Source of the DNA: a virus
Virus record (IMG/VR): IMGVR_UViG_3300030103_001836
Coordinates: 1 to 25,412 of that record
DNA: 25,412 nt
Reading direction: 5' to 3' (one strand)
The notes beneath the pieces are model-generated. The model saw only the letters and a program-made list of their open reading frames with translations, ran no database searches and had not been told where the DNA came from. Position numbers and translations under genes: made by a program. Of the stretch, positions 1-6,071 are shown piece after piece (the stretch's first letter is position 1; the number at the start of each line of letters is the position of its first letter).

Positions 1-2280
1 CTTGCTTATACTAGTAATAGAAATGCTATTTATGGTTCATCAACAGGAAGTAAGGCTTTCACATCTCTATCTTTTTCTGCTGATGAACAAAATTTAGATT
101 TAAGAACAAGAAACACTAGTGCAACAGACATTATTGATTTGATAGGTAATGCTGTTCAACGCGATTCTTCTGCATGGTATCACATTATGTCTGTGTATGA
201 CCTTACAAATTCAACGAGGGCTGACCGCGCACAAATTTATGTTAATGGTGTTAGGGTAGATAGTTTTTCTGTTAACACAACACCAAATAATACAACAACA
301 ACCTATAATACTGGTGATTTTTTAACAGATATGCAAATTGGCAGAACTAATACTAATGCTTCAAATATGTTTTATGCTGATTTTATTCTTGCTGAATACC
401 AAAGAATAGATGGTCAAGCACTATCACCGACTTCTTTTGGCGAAACTAAGTCAGGTGTTTGGATACCTAAAGAGTATACAGGTTCTTATGGTAATCATGG
501 GTTTCATTTAGATTTTGCAGACACATCAGATATAGGTAAAGATGTAAGTGGAAATGGAAATGACTTTACCCCGAATAATTTATCAGCACATGATGTAGTA
601 CCTGACAGCCCAACCAATAGTTACTGTATTTATAATAATGCTGACCCACATGAATCAACATTATCTGAAGGTAATTTGAAAGTTGTTACGCCCACCTCAA
701 GTTCACTTCAGTACGGAGTGGTTAGAGGAACTCATGCTATGACTTCTGGTAAATGGTATTGGGAAGTTTATATGCAAGCAATAAGTGGTTCTGGTGCAAA
801 TAATCAATTTATGGTTGGTATTACAAATGACCAAAATGATTTCCAGAATTTTTTAGGGGGTGACGCAACAGATTTTTCATATTTTGGTTTTGACGGAAAA
901 AAATATAATGGTAGTACAAGTGCTACTTATGGCGATACTTTTACTACAGGAGATATAGTTAGTGTTGCTTATGATGCTGATAATGGCGATTTATTTTTCT
1001 ATAAAAATGGAACTATTCAAAACTCTGGTACTGCCGCTTATACTGGTATATCTGGTACTTTTTTTCCTGCAAAATCAGATGGCAATCAAGCTGTAACTGT
1101 TACGATGGTAACAAACTTTGGACAAGATGGTACTTTTCTTGGTCAAGTAACCGCAGGAAATAACTCAGATGGTAATGGTCATGGTAATTTTAAGTATGCA
1201 GTACCTTCTGGATATCTTGCACTAAATACAGCCAACCTTCCAGAACCAACAATCACACCGCTAGACGATGATATTCCAGAGGATTATTTCGAAGCAAACC
1301 TTTGGACAGGAAATGGCTCAAGTCAAAGTATATCCAGTTATGAATTTGCACCAGATTGGGTCTGGATAAAAGAAAGAAACAGCACATCGAGTCATATGGT
1401 TTATGACACGATACGTGGTACTGATGTTTTTATACAAACTAATTCTACCGTAGCAGATACTTCTAGTACGGTTAATTTAACAAGTTTTGATAGTAACGGC
1501 TTTAGTCTTGGAAGTGGTGGTTCAACAAACGAGAACAATAAAACTTATGTAGGTTGGGCATGGCTTGCAGGAGGTTCAGCATCTAGCAACACTGAAGGAA
1601 GCGTGAACAGTTCAGTATCTGTAAATAGCGAAGCAGGATTTAGTATCGTAAATTTTACAAGTCCTTCTTCTGGTAATTTTACAGCAGGACATGGACTTGG
1701 TGTTACACCAGACGTAATTTTTCAGAAAGAAACAGGGTCAACTGGAAGTTGGCACACTTGGCACGGTTCAGTTTGTAGCACAACAGGTCATTTTCTGAAA
1801 TTAGAAACTACAGCGGCATTAGGAAATGTCAGTAGTGTATGGGGTGCTAATGTTCCTAATTCTACTACTTTTGGATTAGGTGTAGGAGTTAGCGTAGACG
1901 CAAACAATACTCAAATTGCCTATTGTTTTGCAGAAGTTGAAGGCTACAGCAAGTTTGGCAGTTATACAGGCAACGGAAGTAGTGATGGTCCGTATGTTCA
2001 CACAGGATTTAGACCTTCTTGGATTATGATTAAACCATCTTCTCATACTGGACATTGGAGACTAATGGACACGAAGAGAGAGGTGGTAAATGATGGTGAA
2101 AGTTCACAACTTTTTCCAAATTTATCAAACGCTGAATCAACAGGTACAAGCACAGATAAAGATATATTATCAAATGGTTTTAAAATTAGAACTAATACAT
2201 CATCTATGAATACAAACAACGGTACATACATCTTTATGGCATTTGCAGAAATGCCAAGTAAATATGCGAATGCAAGATAG
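1..2280 (+). CDS. Tail fibre / receptor-binding protein, 5' truncated
   Basis: The frame is open from the first base, so the gene starts outside the window; 759 residues are visible. The N-terminal part (about residues 40-190) resembles a LamG/concanavalin-like jelly roll, with a WYHIMSVYD strand and an IYVNGVRVD strand. About residues 249-376 look like a SPRY domain, starting GKWYWEVYM and including DLFFYKNG. The C-terminal half has at least two related beta repeats, each opening with a TGNGSSQS/TGNGSSDG motif and followed by a PDWVWIKERN or PSWIMIKPS strand, ending near YVGWAW or YIFMAFAEMP. Such architectures are common in adhesive fibres of marine phages (family knowledge). Base composition and codon choice are clearly more AT-rich than the genes downstream, suggesting module exchange. 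The adhesin role is inferred from domains and neighbours. Confidence 0.75.
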   Translation, partial: LAYTSNRNAIYGSSTGSKAFTSLSFSADEQNLDLRTRNTSATDIIDLIGNAVQRDSSAWYHIMSVYDLTNSTRADRAQIYVNGVRVDSFSVNTTPNNTTTTYNTGDFLTDMQIGRTNTNASNMFYADFILAEYQRIDGQALSPTSFGETKSGVWIPKEYTGSYGNHGFHLDFADTSDIGKDVSGNGNDFTPNNLSAHDVVPDSPTNSYCIYNNADPHESTLSEGNLKVVTPTSSSLQYGVVRGTHAMTSGKWYWEVYMQAISGSGANNQFMVGITNDQNDFQNFLGGDATDFSYFGFDGKKYNGSTSATYGDTFTTGDIVSVAYDADNGDLFFYKNGTIQNSGTAAYTGISGTFFPAKSDGNQAVTVTMVTNFGQDGTFLGQVTAGNNSDGNGHGNFKYAVPSGYLALNTANLPEPTITPLDDDIPEDYFEANLWTGNGSSQSISSYEFAPDWVWIKERNSTSSHMVYDTIRGTDVFIQTNSTVADTSSTVNLTSFDSNGFSLGSGGSTNENNKTYVGWAWLAGGSASSNTEGSVNSSVSVNSEAGFSIVNFTSPSSGNFTAGHGLGVTPDVIFQKETGSTGSWHTWHGSVCSTTGHFLKLETTAALGNVSSVWGANVPNSTTFGLGVGVSVDANNTQIAYCFAEVEGYSKFGSYTGNGSSDGPYVHTGFRPSWIMIKPSSHTGHWRLMDTKREVVNDGESSQLFPNLSNAESTGTSTDKDILSNGFKIRTNTSSMNTNNGTYIFMAFAEMPSKYANAR

Positions 2281-2290
2281 GAGATAAACA

Positions 2291-2773
2291 ATGCCTTGGA
2301 AATTAGGTACAAAAACAATTAATTCGGGGAGAAGTTGGACAGATGCCAATGGTAATCAATATCCAAGTAATTGGTTAACACTTACTACCGATGCAGAAAA
2401 GAAGGCTGTAGGTTTAACGTGGGAAGCTGAACCAAAATCGTTTGACAACAGGTTCTATTGGTCAGCTGATGTTGCAAAAGATGTAGCAGACTTAAAAACA
2501 GTTTGGACAGCTAAGACAAAGGCAACAGCAGGAACGCTATTAGCACCTACTGATTGGTATATAGTACGCAAGGCAGAGGATGCTACAACAACTATTCCGA
2601 CAGATGTAGCAACCTATCGTGCGGCTGTACGTACAGCTTCTGGCAAGATTGAGACAGCAATAACAAATGCGGCTGACCATGCGGCTTTTGTAGCTTTGTG
2701 GGATGAGCCAGTAGACAGTGATGGCAACCCTACAGGCAACGCACCTATCAACGATTTTCCAGAGGAGATATAG
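2291..2773 (+). CDS. Tail-fibre-associated / fibre assembly-like protein
   Basis: This 160-residue soluble protein starts 10 nt after the fibre stop with a good Shine-Dalgarno (AGGAG at the fibre stop). The N-terminus has the pattern SGRSWTDANGNQYPSNW, often seen in small phage tail proteins. The middle contains the segment LLAPTDWYIVRKAE followed by IPTDVATYRAAVRTA, which recurs in phage tail-fibre assembly chaperones and DUF4376-like proteins, where residues around a DW..R motif are conserved. Its place directly behind a fibre gene supports a role in fibre folding or attachment, or as a tip protein. No catalytic motif or membrane segment is visible. The functional label is an inference; the coding call is firm. 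Confidence 0.65.
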   Translation: MPWKLGTKTINSGRSWTDANGNQYPSNWLTLTTDAEKKAVGLTWEAEPKSFDNRFYWSADVAKDVADLKTVWTAKTKATAGTLLAPTDWYIVRKAEDATTTIPTDVATYRAAVRTASGKIETAITNAADHAAFVALWDEPVDSDGNPTGNAPINDFPEEI

Positions 2774-2774
2774 G

Positions 2775-3326
2775 TTGCGACAAAATTGGCAAATGTGGAC
2801 AAGCGGTGTATCGCCAGAGACATTAGACCATATAACGAAACAAGCAGGAGCTGTTCAATTCCAAGACGCTAAAATATTTTCTGACGCAAAAAAAAATAAC
2901 AGAATAAGACGGTCACAAATTAAATGGCTAACGCATAATCAAACGATAAGAAACATCTTGTGGGAATACGTTCAAGAAGCAAATAGGAATGCCTTTGGGT
3001 TCGATGTGACTAACGTAGGAGACATTCAATATACTGAATATAATGCTACAGATGAGGGTCATTACGATTGGCACCATGACATACACTGGAGCCAAGACAA
3101 GGCATATGACAGAAAGCTATCTATCACTGTGCAATTAACAGATGGTTCTGGGTATGAGGGCGGTGATTTTCAATTTGGTGAAGTTGCTAATCCTGATACT
3201 GCTGCATCAAAAAAGTTAGGTACTGTTCTAATATTCCCTTCTTATTTGCAACATAAAGTCTCGCCTGTAACGAAAGGCAAACGAGTGAGTTTAGTTGGTT
3301 GGTTTGAAGGACCACGCTGGAAGTAA
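2775..3326 (+). CDS. 2-oxoglutarate/Fe(II)-dependent oxygenase (PKHD-type)
   Basis: The protein is 183 residues with a TTG start at 2775. A strong AGAGGAG at 2761-2767, eight bases upstream, decides this start over an in-frame ATG inside the preceding gene. The iron triad is visible as H100-x-D102 in YDWHHDIHW and H160 in YLQHKVSP; R170 in GKRVSLVGW fits the 2-oxoglutarate-binding arginine. Strand motifs LSITVQL and GGDFQF are typical of the double-stranded beta-helix fold. Similar enzymes sit beside tail-fibre genes in many marine phages, where substrates are mostly unknown; hydroxylation of a virion or host protein is one possibility. The length is normal for the small phage members. Oxygenase identity is strong, substrate unknown. 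Confidence 0.88.
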   Translation: MRQNWQMWTSGVSPETLDHITKQAGAVQFQDAKIFSDAKKNNRIRRSQIKWLTHNQTIRNILWEYVQEANRNAFGFDVTNVGDIQYTEYNATDEGHYDWHHDIHWSQDKAYDRKLSITVQLTDGSGYEGGDFQFGEVANPDTAASKKLGTVLIFPSYLQHKVSPVTKGKRVSLVGWFEGPRWK

Positions 3327-3343
3327 TAAATCAAAGGTAAATC

Positions 3344-3511
3344 ATGAAAAAATCTGTGAACGATGTTCAGCATCAGCTGGACACGCATGAAGCGGTGTGC
3401 GCGGAGCGCTGGAAAGAAACGATCTTACGCATTAAACGTATCGAAGCAATCATGATCGGTACAGCTGGTGCAGTCATACTATTGCTAATAACGATACTGG
3501 TATCTGGCTAA
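3344..3511 (+). CDS. Small membrane protein of the lysis cassette (55 aa)
   Basis: ATG at 3344 follows AAAGGT upstream, and the TAA stop overlaps the next ATG by one base (TAATG), showing translational coupling. The first 34 residues are charged and probably helical (KSVNDVQHQLDTHEAVCAERW), and residues about 35-54 form one hydrophobic membrane segment (AIMIGTAGAVILLLITILVS). The layout, a soluble helix followed by a C-terminal anchor, is like XhlA-type haemolysin/holin accessory proteins, and the HEAVCAERW segment recurs in small phage proteins near lysis genes. The exact role is not shown; holin accessory is my best guess from position. Confidence 0.7.
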   Translation: MKKSVNDVQHQLDTHEAVCAERWKETILRIKRIEAIMIGTAGAVILLLITILVSG

Positions 3512-3990
3512 TGGTAGACCCAGTAAGTGCTATCGCTATAGCCGGTAGTGCATTTAACGCTTTAAAAAAAGGGGTATCGATAGGCAGAGATATTGAGTCC
3601 ATGGGTAAAGACTTGTCACGTTGGATGTCGGCTGTATCCGATATTGACAGGGCGCATCACGAAGCGAAGCACCCACCTATATTCAAGAAGCTATTTTCTG
3701 GTGCCTCTGTTGAGCAAGAGGCTATCGAGTTATTCACGCAAAAAAAACAATTAGAAAATCAAAGAGATGAACTTAGAAAATTGATATCAGCAATGTGTGG
3801 TCCAAATGCTTGGCAAGAATTGTTGCGGATGGAAGCAGACATACGAAAACAGCGCAAAGAAACATTATATGCGCAGAGAGAAGCAAGAAGACACTTTGTT
3901 GAGATTGTTAGCATCATGTTTCTTGTAATAACGATTGTTGGATTTTTCATTTTTATTTTATTTCTCTGGCAGAACAGAGGTTCAGCATGA
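3511..3990 (+). CDS. Conserved marine-phage protein with C-terminal membrane anchor
   Basis: The protein has 159 residues. It has a small-residue N-terminal stretch (VSAIAIAGSAFNALKKG), a long charged helical middle with heptad-like spacing (residues about 65-128, rich in E, K, R and Q), and one strong transmembrane segment at about 131-153 (EIVSIMFLVITIVGFFIFILFL). It is translationally coupled at both ends: TAATG with the previous gene and a 4-base overlap with the next. Proteins of this shape are widespread in marine myo- and podoviruses and lack an assigned function. The location in the holin/endolysin block suggests a lysis or membrane role, for example holin regulation or a spanin-like function, but there is no lipobox. 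Confidence 0.75.
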   Translation: MVDPVSAIAIAGSAFNALKKGVSIGRDIESMGKDLSRWMSAVSDIDRAHHEAKHPPIFKKLFSGASVEQEAIELFTQKKQLENQRDELRKLISAMCGPNAWQELLRMEADIRKQRKETLYAQREARRHFVEIVSIMFLVITIVGFFIFILFLWQNRGSA

Positions 3991-4286
3991 CAAGAAAAAA
4001 TCCGCATGATTTGGATGGTGACGGCATCGTTACCAAAGAAGAATTAGAAACAGAAGAGCAGATTATACGGCTAGAGAATAGTAACCGTATGGCAGACCAG
4101 CAGCGACTAATCTGTTGGGTTAGCTCACTGTCGAGCATAGTGCTTATCTGCATAAGCATGTCACCGATCATACCAGACAGCAGGATAGAAATGGTTACAG
4201 CGCTGCTGAGTACATACGTAGTAGCGAACTTAGGCATCGTTGCTACATTTATGACAACAAGTGCCTGGGCATCTAGGAGTAAATAA
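3987..4286 (+). CDS. EF-hand-containing small membrane protein
   Basis: This 99-residue protein begins with a canonical 12-residue EF-hand loop at residues 8-19: D8, D10, D12, G13, V15 and E19 occupy positions 1, 3, 5, 6, 8 and 12. A charged helix follows (residues 20-40), then two membrane segments at about 41-64 (WVSSLSSIVLICISM) and 69-94 (MVTALLSTYVVANLGIVATF). It overlaps both neighbours: the preceding gene by 4 bases and the holin start by 1 base. Related EF-hand plus two-TM proteins occur in marine phage lysis regions (family knowledge). A calcium-sensitive holin or antiholin is an attractive but unproven idea; only a single EF loop is present, whereas EF-hands usually work in pairs. 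Confidence 0.72.
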   Translation: MTRKNPHDLDGDGIVTKEELETEEQIIRLENSNRMADQQRLICWVSSLSSIVLICISMSPIIPDSRIEMVTALLSTYVVANLGIVATFMTTSAWASRSK

Positions 4287-4681
4287 TGTTGCAAGCAATC
4301 ATTGGCGGTGTGACACCGCTGTTAGATAAATTTATTGAAGATAAAGATCAGAAAAATGCATTAGCCCATGAAATCGCCACACTCGCAGAAAAACAAGCCC
4401 ACGAAGCAGCCCTCGCTCAAGTCGGAGTCAATAAGCAAGAAGCCCAACACAGATCAATTTTTGTTGCTGGATGGCGTCCCTTTGTCGGATGGGTCTGTGG
4501 GGTGGCGCTTGCGTACCACTTTGTCTTTGCTCCGCTTATTCTTTTCGCAGCTGCGATTGCTGGTGTTGAAATACCAGAATTACCTAGTTTCGATATGGAA
4601 ACATTAACCACAGTTCTGCTTGGAATGCTTGGGCTAGGTGGTTTGCGCAGTTTTGAAAAGGCAAAAGGATTGACCAAATGA
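4286..4681 (+). CDS. Holin, 3-TM GTA-type
   Basis: This 131-residue protein resembles the family named 'holin of 3TMs, for gene-transfer release'. It has an N-terminal amphipathic region (LQAIIGGVTPLLDKFIEDKDQK), a helical charged segment to about residue 55, then the family-typical sequence RSIFVAGWRPFVGWVCG. This leads into hydrophobic segments at about 61-77, 78-93 and 103-120 (TVLLGMLGLGGLRSFEK). The gene sits immediately before the endolysin, with a 4-base ATGA overlap, which is the usual holin-endolysin order. It should permeabilise the inner membrane to release the endolysin at the end of infection. Confidence 0.85.
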   Translation: MLQAIIGGVTPLLDKFIEDKDQKNALAHEIATLAEKQAHEAALAQVGVNKQEAQHRSIFVAGWRPFVGWVCGVALAYHFVFAPLILFAAAIAGVEIPELPSFDMETLTTVLLGMLGLGGLRSFEKAKGLTK

Positions 4682-5196
4682 ATACAAATTTTGAACAGTG
4701 CTTTGCCTGGCTTATGGAGCATGAAGGAGGCTTTGTAGATCACCCAGATGACCCAGGTGGCGTAACCAATTTAGGTGTGACACAGCGCGTCTATGAAGCC
4801 TACTGCATAGAACAGGATTTTGTTGCTAAAGATATGCGTGACCTCACAGAAGAAGATGTGCTGCCAATTTATAAAAGAAATTACTGGGATAGGGTCATGG
4901 GTGACAAACTCCCAGGCGGTATCGATTGGTCAGTGTTTGATTGGGCAGTCAATAGCGGAACAGGCAGAGCTGCACGCATGTTGCAGAAGCACGCTGGGGT
5001 TACAGCTGATGGCGTTATAGGGCAGCAGACACTCAAAGCAGTGTATCACCTAGACCCCAAAGAAACAGTAGAACGGTTGTGTATGCGGCGGCAGGCGTTC
5101 TACGAGCGACTAAAAACTTTCGAGACTTTTGGTCGAGGTTGGACACGCCGTAATAACGAAACCAGGGAGCAGGCGCTTAGCCTGATTACAACATGA
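4678..5196 (+). CDS. Endolysin, GH108 lysozyme with peptidoglycan-binding domain
   Basis: This 172-residue enzyme cleaves the peptidoglycan glycan strand. The glycoside hydrolase family 108 signature is clear: W11-L-M-E-H-E16-G-G, where E16 of EGG is the predicted catalytic acid, followed by DDPGGVTNLGVTQ. Residues about 58-100 (EEDVLPIYKRNYWDRV, FDWAVNSG) complete the GH108 core. Residues about 101-168 match a PG_binding_3-type region (GVTADGVIGQQTL, and RRQAFYERL...RGWTRRN). No signal peptide is seen, fitting release through the upstream holin. The start overlaps the holin stop (ATGA). Confidence 0.93.
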   Translation: MNTNFEQCFAWLMEHEGGFVDHPDDPGGVTNLGVTQRVYEAYCIEQDFVAKDMRDLTEEDVLPIYKRNYWDRVMGDKLPGGIDWSVFDWAVNSGTGRAARMLQKHAGVTADGVIGQQTLKAVYHLDPKETVERLCMRRQAFYERLKTFETFGRGWTRRNNETREQALSLITT

Positions 5197-5327
5197 GCTT
5201 ATATGAAAATATGAACAAACGGAAAAAAGCTGGCACTAGTAGGTCAAAGAAAAATACAACCATAGATAGTAAGACCTACAACATGATGAAGCGCAAGAAA
5301 GGCGGCTTCAAACCGAAAGATAAATAG
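5193..5327 (+). CDS. Tiny basic phage protein (44 aa, SLY...KRKKAGTSRSKK type)
   Basis: ATG at 5193 overlaps the endolysin stop (ATGA). The product is 44 residues and very rich in lysine and arginine: MSLYENMNKRKKAGTSRSKK is followed by a TYNMMKRKKGGFK tail. Peptides with the same SLY-N-x-N-K-R-K-K-AG-T-SRSK pattern recur in many marine podoviruses and T7-like phages (recognised pattern). The function is unknown; the charge suggests binding to nucleic acid, possibly in the virion. It is the first of three short basic genes in a row. Confidence 0.75.
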   Translation: MSLYENMNKRKKAGTSRSKKNTTIDSKTYNMMKRKKGGFKPKDK

Positions 5328-5329
5328 CT

Positions 5330-5521
5330 ATGAGCCGTCCACCTGAGAAGACAGGAACAAGTGGCAGGCGCGTCTCTTTTGCAGCTCGTTTTGCCGGCAT
5401 GCGCGGTCCGATGAGAGACAGTAAAGGACGCAAGACTCCGAAAGCTGAAGCATTATCAGATTGGGGTTTTGGCAGCGTAGCAGCTGCACGTAAGTTTGCT
5501 AACCGTCACAAGAAAAGTTAG
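5330..5521 (+). CDS. Small basic protein, DUF6321-like
   Basis: This 63-residue protein starts two bases after the preceding stop. The sequence segments RVSFAARFAGMRGPMRDSKG and ALSDWGFGSVAAARKFAN match what I recall of DUF6321, a short phage family with a conserved FAARFAGMxGPMxDSKG core and a KWGFGS end. The protein is strongly basic, without membrane segments. Function is unknown. It travels with other small basic genes at the end of the lysis/structural block, so a virion role is possible. Confidence 0.75.
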   Translation: MSRPPEKTGTSGRRVSFAARFAGMRGPMRDSKGRKTPKAEALSDWGFGSVAAARKFANRHKKS

Positions 5522-5531
5522 GAGTAAAGGT

Positions 5532-5690
5532 ATGCAGAAACTAGGTAATAAAGAATTTGACAAGCTCCAGGGGATGGCAACAGCACGCAAGCAAGCATCA
5601 CGCAATACCACACCTATGACAAAAATGAAGAAGAAACAAAAGATAGGTGCAATGGGTGAGGGCAAGCCTAGAATGATGGGATCGTACTGA
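5532..5690 (+). CDS. Small basic protein of unknown function (52 aa)
   Basis: ATG at 5532 is preceded by AGGAG at 5520-5524, giving a good spacing of 7 bases and a better start than the GTG-like options upstream. The product is 52 residues: lysine- and methionine-rich, ending in KMKKKQKIGAMGEGKPRMMG. It is the last gene before the attachment site region. Nothing catalytic is visible. The family is not recognised; grouping with the two preceding tiny basic genes suggests a shared role, maybe in binding packaged DNA. Confidence 0.65.
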   Translation: MQKLGNKEFDKLQGMATARKQASRNTTPMTKMKKKQKIGAMGEGKPRMMGSY

Positions 5691-5719
5691 AATCTGGGGA
5701 CACTAAATTGCAGATCGCT

Positions 5720-5736
5720 GTGTTCATTTTGTGTTC
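5720..5736 (+). repeat. Paired GTGTTC arm-type repeat, left of the core
   Basis: GTGTTCATTTT is followed directly by GTGTTCATTAT; the two GTGTTC units start at 5720 and 5731, exactly 11 bases apart, so they lie on the same face of the helix. The same pair recurs on the other side of the attachment core. This is the arrangement expected for arm-type integrase binding sites. Confidence 0.6.
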
Positions 5737-5820
5737 ATTATTCAGGTGACTTTCAGTGTCGATAGGAGTAGTTTGGTGACGTACAAACTTAGGAAATATG
5801 TCGATGTGTGTCGTTCAAAT

Positions 5821-5840
5821 ACCGTCAAAAACCGTTAAAA
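5821..5840 (+). repeat. Tandem 10-bp repeat beside the att core
   Basis: ACCGTCAAAA is followed immediately by ACCGTTAAAA, differing at one base, and ends 7 bases before the tRNA-matching segment. It may be a binding site for an accessory protein or excisionase; no function is shown. Confidence 0.4.
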
Positions 5841-5847
5841 TGCCAGA

Positions 5848-5892
5848 CTGTCACGCCAGAGGCCGCGAGTTCGAGTCTCGTCACTCCCGCCA
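5848..5892 (+). other. attP: attP core: 3' half of a tRNA-Asp(GTC) gene
   Basis: The segment reads as the 3' half of a tRNA. It begins with the anticodon loop CTGTCAC (anticodon GTC), then the 3' anticodon-stem strand GCCAG, variable loop AGGCC, T-arm GCGAG-TTCGAGT-CTCGT (all five pairs form, one a G-U), acceptor strand CACTCCC, discriminator G and CCA. The bases upstream (CCAGA) do not pair with GCCAG, and no 5' half with an acceptor GGGAGTG is present. So this is not a functional tRNA but the copy a tRNA-targeting phage carries to restore the gene after integration. The anticodon loop is a usual crossover position for tyrosine integrases. Confidence 0.88.
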
Positions 5893-5908
5893 CTAAATAA
5901 ATAAATAA

Positions 5909-5921
5909 AATCAATAGTTTA
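5909..5921 (+). promoter_or_regulatory. Candidate IHF binding site in attP
   Basis: AATCAATAGTTTA matches the IHF consensus WATCAANNNNTTR at all fixed positions. It lies between the tRNA-derived core and the right arm repeats, where a bend would bring integrase arm and core sites together. This is a match by eye; short AT-rich matches can occur by chance. Confidence 0.5.
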
Positions 5922-5925
5922 ATAC

Positions 5926-5957
5926 ACCTCGGACAGCAATGTTCGGGGTCTTTTTTT
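5926..5957 (+). terminator. Rho-independent terminator after attP core
   Basis: A 9-bp stem ACCTCGGAC / GTTCGGGGT (two G-T pairs) with a six-base loop is followed by C and seven T residues. It would end rightward transcription from the lysis genes before it enters the integrase unit. It could also come from the bacterial tRNA terminator if identity with the host extends beyond CCA. Confidence 0.8.
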
Positions 5958-5974
5958 GTGCCAAAAACACGTTT

Positions 5975-5991
5975 GTGTTCGTTTTGTGTTC
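5975..5991 (+). repeat. Paired GTGTTC arm-type repeat, right of the core
   Basis: Two GTGTTC units start at 5975 and 5986, again 11 bases apart and separated by GTTTT. The pair has the same orientation as the pair at 5720-5736, and the two pairs flank the tRNA-derived core. Best read as integrase arm sites; the third copy near the terminase gene weakens an exclusive att role. Confidence 0.6.
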
Positions 5992-6009
5992 ATTTTGACT
6001 TGAGTAAAT

Positions 6010-6024
6010 TGACATATTATGTCA
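6010..6024. promoter_or_regulatory. Palindromic operator in front of the integrase operon
   Basis: TGACATATTATGTCA is a perfect inverted repeat (TGACAT, ATT, ATGTCA). It differs at one base from the TGACATATTTTGTCA in the repressor/Cro intergenic region. It includes a TTGACA (6009-6014) that could be a -35 box for the gene at 6072, so binding would probably block or modulate the integrase promoter. Confidence 0.65.
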
Positions 6025-6071
6025 TATTTGATTCGTAAGTTATCAATTACAAACAATCTATGGAGTCAATT

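Larger units (their letters stand above)
5691..6071. other. attP region, no protein gene
   Basis: This 381-base gap holds the phage attachment site. In order: a GTGTTC pair (5720-5736), a tandem ACCGTCAAAA/ACCGTTAAAA repeat (5821-5840), the tRNA-Asp 3' half (5848-5892), an IHF-like site (5909-5921), a terminator hairpin (5926-5957), a second GTGTTC pair (5975-5991), and a palindromic operator (6010-6024) in front of the next gene. No convincing ORF was found in it. Confidence 0.8.

Noticed and set aside
2718-2774. Oxygenase start at the upstream ATG
   Set aside because: It would overlap the preceding gene and adds residues outside the family; TTG at 2775 has an ideal Shine-Dalgarno.
5841-5892. 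A complete functional tRNA-Asp gene
   Set aside because: The bases upstream of the anticodon loop do not form the anticodon stem and there is no D-arm or acceptor 5' strand, so only a 3' half exists.
5720-5991. A CRISPR array from the GTGTTC repeats
   Set aside because: The repeat units are only 6-11 bases, in pairs with different surroundings, and no spacer-repeat periodicity or cas genes exist.
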